Shown here: one piece after another, positions 25,341 through 38,577 of the stretch
How the letters are laid out: each line of letters begins with the position of its first letter
How positions within the stretch are numbered: position 1 is the first letter of the stretch
DNA from: Aphis gossypii
Lineage: Eukaryota; Arthropoda; Insecta; Hemiptera; Aphididae
Reading direction: 5' to 3'
Length of the DNA: 64,000 nt
Assembly: GCF_020184175.1 (NCBI RefSeq)
Contig: NC_065530.1
Coordinates: 79,213,260-79,277,259 of the forward strand
The notes under the pieces: model-generated
What the model was told of the DNA's origin: nothing
Database searches by the model: none
What the model saw: only the letters and a program-made list of their open reading frames with translations
Position numbers and translations under genes: made by a program

Positions 25341-28300
25341 TTACGTTTTCCGCAAGTGCGCTCGCGTACACTTTGATGATCGATTCACTGTTTTACATTT
25401 GAATATGTCATATTTCTTTCAGATACACCTAGTGCTGCTGTATGTCGTTATTATTTTGCACACGTCCGGCAGTACAATGAGATACTTAGTTAATAAGCAT
25501 ATTTAATGTTTATTGTACGAAAACCAGTTCCCCAGAACTGACGACTTATTTTATTTTTTTTTTTTTTTAGTTCAAATAGAAATAATCATTTGTTGTATTG
25601 AACAGCCTCACTTTAAACAAACTCATCTAAACTCGTAAATCGTTGCATGTCTTGAGAGCGATTTCGTGTCATACCTATTGTTAGTGTTGCCTCGCAAAGG
25701 TGGGCCTAATCTCTAAACTTTTTCATCTCAATTTTGTTTTTTTTTTTTTGTAATTGTTGAAGCTTAAGGGTATAAGTTATGTATATTGCCAATTTCGTGA
25801 ATTTTTTTCTCCTGGAAAATGACTCTATTTCTAATAAAAAATGTTTGTGCATAAAATGTGATAGTAATATTATTAGAGTAGAGACTACACTATAGACTAA
25901 AATGTGTGTAATATACTAAATAAAGATAATGCTATTTAAAATTCTTATTAGGTATATTTTTGTATTCAAGCTTAAAATAGAACATAAATAAAATATATTG
26001 AACTATAGTACTGCTCAATACTCATTGGTCATCTCCGTAGATGCATTTGTGATGGGGGAGAAGTAATAGGAGGACTTAAGCACTTCTGGACTTAAAGTTA
26101 TGACCCCTAAATCCAAATCATATTTTTATTTTTGCATAGATATTAAATGTTAATATTGCATTTCCCATATCGTGGTTATGTATTGCAATACCATTCGTCA
26201 AAATAGATGTTTTAAATGTATTGCGTGAGTTGCGTTGTTTCGCATATTACTACAATATGTACATTGCTAATTCCAATTCCAATACATTGTATAAAATATT
26301 ATCGTGACTGTCATTTGAATAGCTTTTCAATTACACCGTGTGGATTAATAGCTGTAACTGGATTACTCGTATACACAGCTCTTGCGGGGTAGTGAACCTT
26401 TTTTTTCCGGTATTTTCAAAAAAAAAAAATAAATAAAACGATGACGTCAACGACGGGTGATCGACTTTGCCCGTTGGGATTGTTTTTTGTTTATATTTGT
26501 ATCCTCTTATGGTTAACTTTATGTTGTTTTTTTATTATTATTTTTGTGTTTTTAAGTGTTTTTATTTTACGTTTTCTGTTGCGCTATGTTTATAAATATT
26601 AAAATTGTAATTTAGAGATTGGCGCTGGACAAAATCTTGAATTTTAAATTAACAGATTGAAACGAAACGTGGTTTGCTTTTTTGTAATTGTTGTAGGATT
26701 AAACAAACACAAGATGAAAATGTTTATTTATATTTCAATATTATGAGTTTTCCGTTTTACTGTATTAATTATTCAACTTAGTCGGATAGAGTATCTTTTC
26801 GAATGAAAATGTATAATTATTAATATATATATTATATATAAAGATAAATTTTAAACAAATAGTATGATTAGTAAATACAATCATATTATTTCAGATAATT
26901 TTTATTCGACTATCGAATACAAATCTATATCCCATCAACATAATCATGTGTGATAAGTAATTGGTATCGTGTTGAACACAGAAACAATTTGATATAACGC
27001 TGAAGTATAAATATTAATATAATTAATTTCATTATATTATTCAATTTGAGAGTAGGCAACTATCTACAATATCTAAGTTGTTGTTTAATTTTAGGTTTTT
27101 TTCTTTATTGTTGAATATAATAATAATATGTATATTAATATCTCACTCTTAATCATAAAAATATTTTCCCTTTTATTTTATAAATCCTTGTTTTTCGTCG
27201 TCTTTGTTACCCATAGGTATATCGAGCTAATACGGTCATCCCACGACATTTACGTACTTAAAAGCTTTCGCCTCTGAATCATCGAAAAGTTTTCAAATGG
27301 ACATCTTCGCGACGGGATACCCCGACGATATAGTTAATACAATATTGCGATAACAGATTTACACTAGAAATGTGGTCGTCGTGATGGCCTGTGTGCGTAC
27401 TACAGTAATACTAATAACATCGTTATGTTCGTTAACTCGACTCGATATTTGGAATACCCTCGACTCGTTGGCGGCACAATGTGGCGGGGTGTTGTAATAG
27501 CGATAATGATAATAATCCATCAATTCTCTCAAAGCCCCTCGTTATGGATAACGTTATAGTATAACCTAAAATACGTCGAGTCCTCCAATAGAACGCCATC
27601 ACACTCGCACACTTATTCACCCAAATCTAACTTGGATATTATATGTATACATATATAATATTATACACTCGGTTAACGCTCACCGAAAGTCAGTTAATGT
27701 AACATTGTTTAAGCGTAATAATTGTGTATATATATGTTTGCATGTGTGACTGTGTGTGTGTGTGTAAAACAATCCTTCGCTGGGCTAACTTTGGTCATTG
27801 CCCTAGTCATCGGGATATCCGGTGTAATATTCGTCTCTATGTCTAATCCCACGCGAAGAAGTTTAACGCCGCCATCGCCTTCATTGCCGTTCTAAAGCAG
27901 TCGACTTGGCTATGCACATTGAAATGTGTACTTAAAATACGATATTATCATATAATAGCAACCTTTTCCGGCCCAACCCGAGTCACCGATTAGCACCGCA
28001 GCTAGATGAATGCAATCCAAACGATGTATAATGAGATAACAGTCATTGTATCTGTAGATATAGTGATACATAAACTGTATCGCTAAAAAATAAATTGATA
28101 AACGTATTATTCAAAAAGGTGACAGTTATAAAAAACAAAAATTTACAATTGTAGTTTATACAGGATAAGGCAGTGAAAGTTAGGGCTACAAGTCGTCCAC
28201 ATAGTATTCATTTCAACCTAAAAATCATGATTAAGTATGTTGAATGCAAAAAATATGATGACTACACAAGAAAATATTATTGATGTATATATTTTATCAA

Positions 28301-31300
28301 AAAAAAAAAAAAATTGAAATTATGAGCTGTACACGTATATTTTTACAAAACCATTTTGTTCAATTTAATATTTCGGTTTTAACGCACACTTTATAAATAA
28401 TTACTGGATACTATTGATGGTATAATATTCTGTCTTAGAAGAAACCAAGTACCAATTCGGATCTGTTACATCATCGTTAAGTTAAACAAAAATATGTATC
28501 TACTTTATAATAATATACGTTATAAGGTTACAAATTGCGGATGAATAACTGTTCAAAAAATCAAAATTCAATCGCATTGATGCTCCATACGTAACTTTTT
28601 GTGATCATAATATATAATACATCGAACGAATTTTGATTGTCTTAGTATTCATATTATAAAGTATTGTACATATTATTCTCTTTGAGCGCGACATACTTTT
28701 ATCGACCGTTTTAATTAAATTTGATTGGCGCTCTGATAATAATATGAGGAATTGAGCGTCATTGATCCTATAGGTACAGCAAATTGACATTCAAATTATC
28801 TTTGGTTCGTGATAATTATATCAAATTCAAATTTTATAGATGTTTATTTCTTTGAATAGACCTACTATTTAAATTGTTAAAAGCTCATTTAATTATGTTT
28901 TACGCATAAGAGACAATTGGAATTAGTGACCAATTTAAATAGTTCCACGGTGAGTTGATTCGCATTCTATTAATATTAATTAGAAGGTTTTTTTTTCTTA
29001 CCTATTCAATAGTATTTTATCATCTATATTTAATTTGTTTGAGCTCGTTAGATTTTTACTATTGACGTGTATAGCATATATATATTCAAAGTTTTTATTT
29101 GTGATTTTTCCAATAACAAACATTAAAAAAAAATTAAACATACATTTCGGAGAAACATGCTCAACTAACATGCGTGTATAAAGTTTTGGTGTAAAACTTT
29201 AATTTCGGATGGCCACAAAATACGATATCTTTCATAAAGTTTTGGACGTATAGTTCTATAATTTACCACAATCTTCAAATCTATGAAATGTTTACGAGTC
29301 TGGCTCAAGTCTTGCGTTTTTATGTTACCTATAAATAAACGTACAAATGAACTAAATATGAGAACCTAAACCGTAAATCTTTGAATTAACTTAAAAATAC
29401 ATTGGAATAATGATGATTATATTTCGTTTATACTAAAGACATTACAAAAATAGCAATCGTTAGTTTTATTTTTATATGAGAGATATTTTTCGTCGAAATT
29501 GCAACGTTTATAATGATTTTACTGGACATTACAATTTTAAGTATTCCGTGAGAGTAAATCTTACGTTATCTACAACGCTCAGTTATGAGCATTGCCATTA
29601 TTATGTTATTCGATAAACTAATGAAATACAAAATATAGGTAATGTTAAAAACACGTATTTATTTAGTCCTTCTTTTAATTTTTGGGCCGAATACTAATTG
29701 GGTGTAGTTGTGGTACAATAATACACTAATGTAATTTCTACTCGATTTTTGAAGAAACAAAATAATAACAACGTAAAAACTGTATGGGCAGCGAGTATTA
29801 GCAAACATATGAGCTTTGTTTGTGAATAACATTATGCACTGTTTACTAATTAATGTGATTAAAACAAAAATAATTATTTGTATTTGAAGAATAATCGTAG
29901 CGAAACGAAAGCATAATATGGAGGGTCTTAATGACTTTAGTGTAATACGGATAGCTGGAGTGGCACAGAATAAGTACTGGATACGTATATATATTATATA
30001 TATAAATATAACAAATGTAATTAACGATATTTGTAGGTAGGAAATATACTGAACAATTGAATTATGTAATTACTCAGAGGATGGTATTTGAAAAATAAAT
30101 AAGCTGCAATGATATGTGTATAGCCCATCAAATTTAATCATGTTTTTCATTGAACTACGTTTTTTTTTTTGTTTTATTTACATATCTATGTAATTACCTA
30201 GTACAATTGTGTGTTTTTTATGGAATTATTCAGAAAACTATAAGCGCATAGTCAAACATTTTATTTTTTACACACATCAAGTATTTAACGGGTCTCATCA
30301 TTTTCTATGATAAAAAAAAATATATATTTAATACAAATAAACAACACAACTTATACAAAATTAATTCTAATAACCTTTATCTTTAAAATAATATAAATGG
30401 AACTAATAAAAATATTAATTAGTTTTTAGTTCTATTTCTTTATTTTAACATAATACCATTTGTGAAAATCATATTAAAAATGATATGTGTGCAATACTCA
30501 TATATTACTACAGAACTTAACATTACTCAAATTGTTGTCTTGGATATGTATTTTTCAAACATATTCTTAAATATTTATAAAATCTTCAAATAACACAATT
30601 AAACGTATCATTCTTCTAAATAGTTTTTATCATCTTTCCATCAAATTATTCTGTAACAATATTGTAAGAAGCCATAACGCTTACAGAAGATTTAGTCCAA
30701 TTATATTTTTTTTTAGTCTAAAAATAAGGTGAACAAAAAAAAAAAAGAATTGTGTCCAATAAAACATTTCATTTGTAGAGATAATTCCCGAATTCTTTAA
30801 TTTTTTTAAAGAAATTTAAGTGTAATTCTTTTTCAAATAAACATTGTTTTTTTTTTTTTTTAGAAAACAGAAAGTGTGTGACGGAGCTATCACGTAAAAA
30901 GTAATAATGGTTTTATTTTTGAATGCTGAAAATTAATTAAATTGTTTATTCTATAATAAAATGGATCGTAAGCAAAAAAAAAAACAGATGTACCTGACTA
31001 TTAACACAGATTTATTCTATAGAATAAAACACGAACTGAAACACGAACGGTTCAAATGTATATACTTTAAACGTTATCGTAAATTTGAACACTTTTTTTT
31101 TGTTAACATCGAGAGAGTGGTATTTATTTATTTGAATTTGATTTATATCAGAAAAAAAACCAAATTAAAAGAAAATTAAACGGGCACAATTGTTTCATTG
31201 TTTTTATTTTAATCGATTTTATCAATAAATTTAAATTTTTAAACATGATTTTGGTAACACGAGGTTCTTAGCTAGGCATGTAATTTAGGATCTATATGTC

Positions 31301-31444
31301 ATATAAAATAAATTAAAATTCAATGTAATTTATACTATATATTTTATGAAAACAAAATAATATACTATCTTTTGTGGTTTTGAGTTGATAACCTAATTCT
31401 ACAACGGGAATAAGAAAAATATTAAATACTTCAAGTTTACTTAC
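25341..31444. other. Intron downstream of the dpr exon
   Basis: This is the first 6 kb of the intron following the dpr exon (minus-strand sense). GC-richer patches occur at 27220-27620 and 27780-28020 without splice-bounded frames. I searched it for a minus-strand VSWIR-type start and a YECQ-type end of the Ig domain and saw neither. Poly-A and poly-T tracts are scattered. Confidence 0.65.
27750..27766. repeat. (TG)n microsatellite
   Basis: A perfect TG run of about eight units in AT-rich DNA. Confidence 0.9.
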
Positions 31445-31617
31445 AGTTCTGTTGGCAAGATTTTTGACTCTGCAGTTGAGATAGGCCGTTTTTCCCAAAG
31501 GGGACGTCACATTTATTGACGCGGCTTTATCGAAGTATGGTAGATCGGGTTTCCCCGAGAATTCACCCAAGTTATTTTGATGTTTGTTTGATTTGCTCAA
31601 CAGGCATTCTGATACAT
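31445..31617 (-). CDS. dpr: Internal exon of a Dpr-family Ig-domain cell-surface protein (first half of Ig1)
   Basis: Dpr proteins are secreted or membrane-anchored two-Ig proteins of insect neurons that bind DIP partners and help set synaptic specificity. The exon is 173 nt: two bases completing a split codon, then 57 codons. It starts after a TTTTTCCAG acceptor (31626-31618) and ends at a GTAAGT donor (31444-31439), so it begins in phase 1 and ends in phase 0. Counting the split codon as residue 1, residues 1-22 are a variable linker. Then comes the family hallmark PYFD (27-30), INVTS (35-39), GKTAYLNCRVKNLANRT (42-58) with the B-strand Cys at 49, and two N-glycosylation sequons (Asn36, Asn56). 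In the family the next exon starts with VSWIR and carries the core Trp; I do not find it to the left. Wording is nearest, from memory, to the dpr6/8/10 group, but the exact paralogue is not assigned. Confidence 0.9.
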
Positions 31618-32720
31618 CTGGAAAAACCACAATGAAAATGTTTTTATATGGTACCAAGTAAAGGATTTATTTGTCTTTTATATTGTATTTTATTAACCAA
31701 AGGATCCATTTAGCAATTAAATTGGTTATACGTGAAAATGACATTGACATAATATCTGTTCACTCATAACGTATTTAATTTAAACATTATGTAGCGCAAC
31801 AAAAAATGGTATAAAGGCACCTTATTTTGTTTTTTTTTTAATTTTAGTTATAAACAATACACAGCTTATGCGTATTATTTTATACTTTTATTTTACTTTG
31901 TGTCATTTTTGCATAGTATCTATGCTGCTATCTATTGTGTTGCATGTCTTGTTGTGTTACACTCTGATATTGGGTTTCCTAATTTATTATTCAAGCCTTA
32001 AAATTATGAATATATATTTTTAAAAAATGAATAAGTTAAGTACGTCATGTGACATTTGTTTTAACTTCATTATAATTTACATTTGAAGCTTTTGATACAT
32101 TCAAAAGTCACATTTGCTTGTTTCCAGTACAATATTTATAGTTTCAGTATACATTTTCAATAGATATTAAATATGTATTTAATCACTAGCATTATTTCAG
32201 TTCATAAATGAATAATTGTAACGTTACTTCATTGTACAATCCAATCATATCACTAATATACTCTTTTAGGCTAATATATATTTTATTTCTATAATTAAAA
32301 TTAGATTCCATTTAATAATAAATTGCAAGAGATAATATCTTTCAGCGATTTATTACTGTTGTAAGCTTATTAAATTTGTTAAAAAACCAAAGATAGTATT
32401 TTAAAGATATTCGTACTATAACACTTAATTGAGATGTGTTTTCGTTAGTTTACTATTTATTTTTTATTGAACTTTTAAACGGTAAAATGTATTTTGTTTA
32501 TAAATTTAACAAACGATAAATACGTTTGTTTTCTAAAAATACTGTCTAAAGTATATATAATGATACATAATAAAATTATATAATATATAATAGTAGTATA
32601 TAATAGTATATAATATTTATTGATATGAAGAATATAATAATGTTTGCAAAAATAAATTACATTTTCTAGCAATATATAGAATTAGTATAAACACAAGTTG
32701 TCATTTTAAGACAATATACC

Positions 32721-32740
32721 TATATATATATATATATATA
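32721..32740. repeat. (TA)n microsatellite
   Basis: Ten TA units, about 1.1 kb upstream (minus-strand sense) of the dpr exon acceptor. Confidence 0.95.
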
Positions 32741-33681
32741 CGTTTAGTACATAGATATATTTTTCAGCGGAAATAATATCCATAAATAAAAATGTGTTAA
32801 AAAAATATAACGATCAATATTGTCAAAAAATATTAATTTTATCCATTTATATTATTTAAAATTAAAATATGTGATAATAATATGTTCAATTATTCATATA
32901 TTATGTTTATTATAGAGTTATTTTAAAAATTACGAGCAATAAATAACAATATATAAATATACAGAGTAATAATTACATTAGTTTGGTATTTTCATTTTAT
33001 TATTAATAAGAACGAACATTGGAAAAAATTACTTCCTATCAAAGTTTATAACATTATAAAACATTTATAGATACTTTAAATCTAGGATGGAGCTTTGGTA
33101 TTACGAACAAGCAATACATCAAACAATCCATATATGTTTTTTATCTACCACTTTTCGTGATTAGAAAATATTTTTTTCATCTCTACTAATATTTGGGTGG
33201 TATTTTTAAGTTGAATATTTTATAGAAATTTTTGTATCTTATCACTTATCACCATAAAGAGTTATGAATTATGCCTTAACGTAAAGTAACCATATTATAA
33301 CTTATAAGGATTTTTTACCAGATAAAATATAATGTTATTATTTACATACATTATTTTATTTGTAGTTAAAAAATATAAATAGGTTTAAAATTCATTAAAT
33401 TGTCATAAAGATAGATGAATCAATAGTTTTTATTTTTTAAAATGTAAAATGTATCAAATTTATTTAGTGATAAATATCTCTCAATTAAGTATATTATTAT
33501 TTATTTCTATGCAATATTTATATTGAAAGTAACATCATGTTTTTTCTCAAAAATTAAACTTCTTCAACAAATGTGACTTCATGTAGTATGTATATTATAT
33601 TCAAACTATTATGTGTGAAAATTAATGGAATGTAAGATTATATATAATAATACACGGTTTTAATTACATTTCAAACATCAC

Positions 33682-33810
33682 TATGACGATGTTATTCGTG
33701 ATGTGTATGTAACATATTGCATGCAAAATCAATAGAACACCAAAACGATGAGCCATTGTTTGTTGCTTGCTTTTCAATTTCCACTAAGTTATGACGATGT
33801 TGTACGTGAT
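33682..33810. repeat. Short imperfect direct repeat
   Basis: ATGACGATGTTATTCGTGAT (33683-33702) recurs as ATGACGATGTTGTACGTGAT near 33791-33810, two mismatches in 20. Flanks do not match. It may be a duplicated fragment or a repeated regulatory motif. Confidence 0.4.
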
Positions 33811-36170
33811 TAAAAAACCATGTGTGATTGTCGTCGCAGACAAGAAGAAATACAACAGATTACAGTCACGCGAAAATCGAATCATTTTGCTTACGGTGGG
33901 GTTATGCGCCTGACTATATTATAGTTTTACAGAATAAACATCAAAGACGTGTTGGTGGATTTTGTGTAGGTTGTAGGTAACAGACATTTTGACTTCAGTA
34001 ATCTTCTAACCATAAATATAGCTTAGTAAACATATATAACAGTTAGGATCAGATTATTTCTACTACGAGCATATAAGTACTTCATAAAATATAATATTTA
34101 CATAAAAATAAAATAATTCACTTTAACGGTTTCATGGAAAACTATATAAGATGTATGATGTGTTCACATGTAATATCATCAAACTGTAATTTATTTATTA
34201 TAACTCGATTAACATTTTTAAATAAGAAAAATAGTTGAACACGGCGTATTATTATAACAGTAAATTGTATAAAACATTTTTTTTTCTTAAAGTTGTTACT
34301 ATTTGGCACCAAAAACAAATAGTATATTATGTTTAATTGTCATGAATCTTGGGCCAACAATAATTTTTTTCAGTTCAAAAAGATATCATTTTTTTTCCAA
34401 AGTTATCGTGAGAATTTATATACATTTAAGAATAGGTATATAATATATCTGAAAGAAGAATTATGCTCTGATAATAGACGTTGTAATACCCACGCACCTT
34501 GTAAATAACGAATTACAAACAAAGTCTTAAAAAATTATTAGTAACAGCAGATCGACAATAAATATAATATTATAACGTGTGTTGCATATTATTATGAGAA
34601 CACGACATGATAAGAAAAACAAGCGTGACAATGATGATCACTGTGGATGGAATTTTATTAATTGCGACGGTGTGCGAATAAACGAAGTACTTTTATGTTT
34701 TATGTATAATATCGTACGCTTAAGACGTACATAACTCTAACTGAATAATTTTAACCGTAAACTATACACATAATGCCGATGAACTTCGTATGGATACCGA
34801 TTTGTTTGGGACATAATGCCGAGGCGTATATTAATCGCATACGTTACCCGTCGGAAATTTTAATTAATTTTAGCTAATTATTTGAAGTATCTCGATTTCA
34901 TATGTATATATGTTGTACTATATCCATATTAATGCTGTGTACAGAGTTTGAAATTTGAGATTCATCTTTTCGGTTTACCCAACTTACACTTTAGCGCGCT
35001 ATCATTTCATTCAACTCAGCATACAGCACGCATACCTATAGGCTATAACACATTAATTATAAATGTATACACGTCTCTTTGAGTTAATATACTGTTTTCG
35101 TGAATTAAGTGTGCAATATTTTAAATTTCACACTATTTCTATTTAACTACGTTTTGTATTGACAGTGCACAGTTTCTGTTTGGTTAGGGAAACTTTATAA
35201 TAAAAATAAAGGTTTGAACTCAGTCTTTGCAAATAAATTTTAAATAAATAGCTTTTTATGAAACATTTTTTTTATTTTTATACGTATATTTTTAGAGGAA
35301 CTCTTGTTCACATGTGTATTCTCCGAATTTCTAACATCAAATCATAATTAAATTTTAATACAACAATATTATTCATGCCTCCATCCTATTCGCTCTTTTG
35401 ATTTTTAATTTTAAACTAATTTATGAACGTATTTTAAAATGTATATGTATATAAAAAAAAATACTGTTTTAATATGATTAAACCTTGTTTCAAAATTAAA
35501 ATATTAAATCAAGTAAACGCGGGGATTCTAAATAATATGTTTAATTTTATAAAAGATCAAATAAATTTAATATTAAAACAACATGGTGAAATGGATGATT
35601 CTGAACTTAAAATTGGTTATATTATGCGTTAGTTAGACAGATACAATACAAACGGTAACGCGGTCATATTAAGATGTTTTGGTTAGATAATTTTAACCAC
35701 ATATTAAGACTGCAAAATATTATAATTTATATTTATTAAAATGTTACCATTTCACTTGTTATTATTACTCAGACGGTTACTATAAAGATTAATAATTCCT
35801 ATACATTTTTATTATTTATATTAATGCAAACGAAAACTGTTCAACTACGGAAAATTGAATTATAAAAAAACTAAGAACCTTTTTAAAAAGTTACGATTTT
35901 TTCTTTCGCCTTCTTCCCATTGAATACACTACTGAGTTAAGCACATATTGCATACCTACGACCCTACTCGGCGTTGCGTAGGTATTTTATAAAATATTAA
36001 CTCGGTTGGCCTGTTTGAAGATATGATCAAGCGTCGGCTATTCTCTTACAAAACATTCTTTCTGATCAAATACCTTAGAGACGAAACTTGAATACTGTAT
36101 TAGGCTCGTTCGGATAGGTACTATAGAATCGCACAAAATAACCACATTCTCTCACAAACATACGAAATAA

Positions 36171-37119
36171 TGTGTTGTATTGTAAATTTTCGCCACTCAA
36201 CTGTTGCGATTAGTGGTAAGTGTATTGGAAACCCAAGACACTTGATGTAGAGCTACATCGGTATAATAATAACATGTCAAAGCAACATTTTTAATTTACG
36301 TCGTTCACTAACACGTCTAGATGATACCTACACACTACTAACCATCGACGAAACGTCTAAAATCGAGCAATGCTCATATTATGAGGTCGTGATCACAGAA
36401 TTATATTATTATACGATATTGGTAGTAACAATAACAATAACCATAAAATCACAATTTACTTAAGTCTTAGTATGCTAATACGCACTTATCGTATATGATA
36501 AATTTCACAAACACACATTATATTAGATTTGTTTTTACCGATGAATAAAAAAATGCATTTACCGTAATCGTCTTTTTCCTGACAACTGCGGATCAAAGGT
36601 GATATTTCTATGTATGGGTACTTTAAAATCTAACGATTATCTAATGGAATTAGTTTTCAAACCTGATGTCCAAAGTATTTATTATTTCTGTTGGAAAAAC
36701 AAACCAAATGATTTATCTTATCATTGTAAAATTCAGACGACTAAAATGAGAAACTGCCTTGGCGGTAGTACGTATATAGTAGTTTTCAGATTGTTTGTTA
36801 TTTACGTTTTACTATGAATTTGTACGGAAATTTAGTTTTTGAGTACCGATGTAATGTTATAGTGTTTGCGTTAAACAACGATTGCCGGAAGGGTTACACG
36901 ACTGCTTTGCAAAAAGGCAACTTACATCGGAAACTAACGCATATTCCAAACGAAATATTAATGTACGTTAGATTAATAACTATGCTGTGGAACGTAGCGT
37001 GTACAATATTCTGTACGGATAGACATTTCGAGCGAAGCTACTCTGTAACATCGAAGCTTTTTTCGACCTCCACAACCCCGTCTTTATTACTATTCCATAT
37101 AATATATAATGATAAGGCG
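36171..37119. other. AT-rich region with two abutting unsupported plus-strand frames
   Basis: Frames at 36614-36817 and 36814-37137 overlap by a few bases and read protein-like but unrecognised peptides. A further short frame starting ATG 36170 runs into a GTAAGTG donor-like site near 36214. None has a supported partner or domain. Confidence 0.4.
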
Positions 37120-37212
37120 TTATATATATGTGTATAATATTGTAGCAGTGGTGTCGACCAGAGAAGTATTATTTTTATCCTCCGACGTCGTTGTCATCGT
37201 CGCCGCCGCCAT
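37120..37212 (-). CDS. Small 30-codon ORF with GC-rich start
   Basis: ATG at 37212-37210 in the context GGACATGGC begins MAAATMTTTSEDKNNTS and runs to TAA at 37122-37120. The start overlaps a GCC/GTC trinucleotide-rich stretch (37185-37210), which alone could explain the Ala/Thr run. There is no good donor in the frame and no recognised domain. It may be an upstream ORF, an initiator exon or chance. Confidence 0.12.
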   Translation of the reverse strand: MAAATMTTTSEDKNNTSLVDTTATILYTYI

Positions 37213-38435
37213 GTCCGAGCGTTCGTAGATTTATAACTATATTCGAGGTTTATTTGTTTGTCTGTTTGTTTGCGAAGAATAATACGATATTATTATTAAA
37301 TAGATATAAATAAAACAGAGATATATTTTCCTTGAAATCTGAACTCGATTAAGCTGATACGCTGGGGAATAATGAATAATTTAACAAGTTATATGTGTTT
37401 TATTGCAACAACAACTTGCCGATATCATATAGGTTTATACTTTTTAGGTTGTTTATATTGTGAAAATTAGAAATTTATAATTTATCATGCCCATAACAAG
37501 TTTTAAAATATATTTGTGAAATATTTTGATAGAGATTTAAAATCTTAAATGTATAAAACAAAAAAATAACGCTTAATTTGTTTGCATACATTTCCCGTTT
37601 GCGTAATTTAAATTGTTAGCGATGATATAAACGATGTTTTAATGCAGTGTTATACACTTATCATAAGCTTTTAAAAAACCATTTAAAGACATTTAATAAT
37701 AGTATACTATACAGTATTATACGCATGACACCACTCTATTATATACATTTAAATAATATAAATGGTTTATTTATATATACCAATTAGTATCATAATATTT
37801 AAAGGTTTGTTTTATATCATATAAAACTATATTTTGCATAGTAGCTTAAAAGCTTTTTTTTTCAATCATTTATAAATTTATCAAATTAACTTAGGAACTT
37901 ACACATGGTATTATTTAAAATACATATTATAGTAAGAAGTTATAGACGTACTTAAAACGATAGGCGAAATATTATTCCAAGATAACTATTCCAAAATTAA
38001 TATTTGTTAAATGTATTAAACGGTGAAGGATAACACAAACCAAACAGACGATTAATGTGCAATATAAATGCATAGAATAGTAATAACAATAATATAATAC
38101 ACAATTTTGACAATGTTCATGTAAATGTATATTAAATCGATTTTGGCATTAGCATGTTAATATATATCTACTATTTCATAATGACTAGCTACAGTAAGCT
38201 GAACGACATTTCGGAGAGAACTTCGCGATCGGAGGATTTCCTAGTAAACATACAAAACGTTACATAAATCAAGACGGTGTATCGCGTGTGTAGTTGTAAG
38301 AAGTTTCGCAAAGGTTTTAAGAACATAGGAAAAACACGCACACTCACACAAATTGTTACGTTTATTCGCGATTAAAAATTTATAAACGAAGACGAAGAAT
38401 CATTACTGTCCATAAATAAAATTCCATTAAATATT

Positions 38436-38577
38436 TTAAGACGAAACTGAAGTTGTGTTTTGACGGGCTCTGACGATGTCAGGCAGGTAAGCGTATTGAT
38501 CGGTTAGTTTAGCTTGATAGTTTATTGGATTTGTTTCTTTGTTGTATGTACTTGATTGAATGAAAAGTATATTATAT
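38436..38577 (-). CDS. Candidate minus-strand terminal exon, unknown product
   Basis: A textbook acceptor (CTCTCTAACCATTGCAG, ending at 38578) is followed by one base and 46 codons to TAA at 38438-38436. The peptide ends YAYLPDIVRARQNTTSVSS and has protein-like composition. No AATAAA is seen shortly downstream on this strand, which weakens a last-exon reading. It lies upstream of the dpr exon on the same strand, but a stop-terminated exon cannot be part of that protein. I recognise no family. Confidence 0.2.

Larger units (their letters stand above)
31627..36170. other. AT-rich intron or flank upstream of the dpr exon
   Basis: No exon is recognised. Contents are the TA microsatellite at 32721, the 33.7-kb direct repeat, and a donor-like site at 34986 lacking an open frame. 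Confidence 0.6.

Noticed and set aside
36599..37137. Two tandem plus-strand frames as a small two-ORF unit
   Set aside because: This is a eukaryotic AT-rich context. The first annotated start is not ATG, and neither peptide has a recognisable domain.
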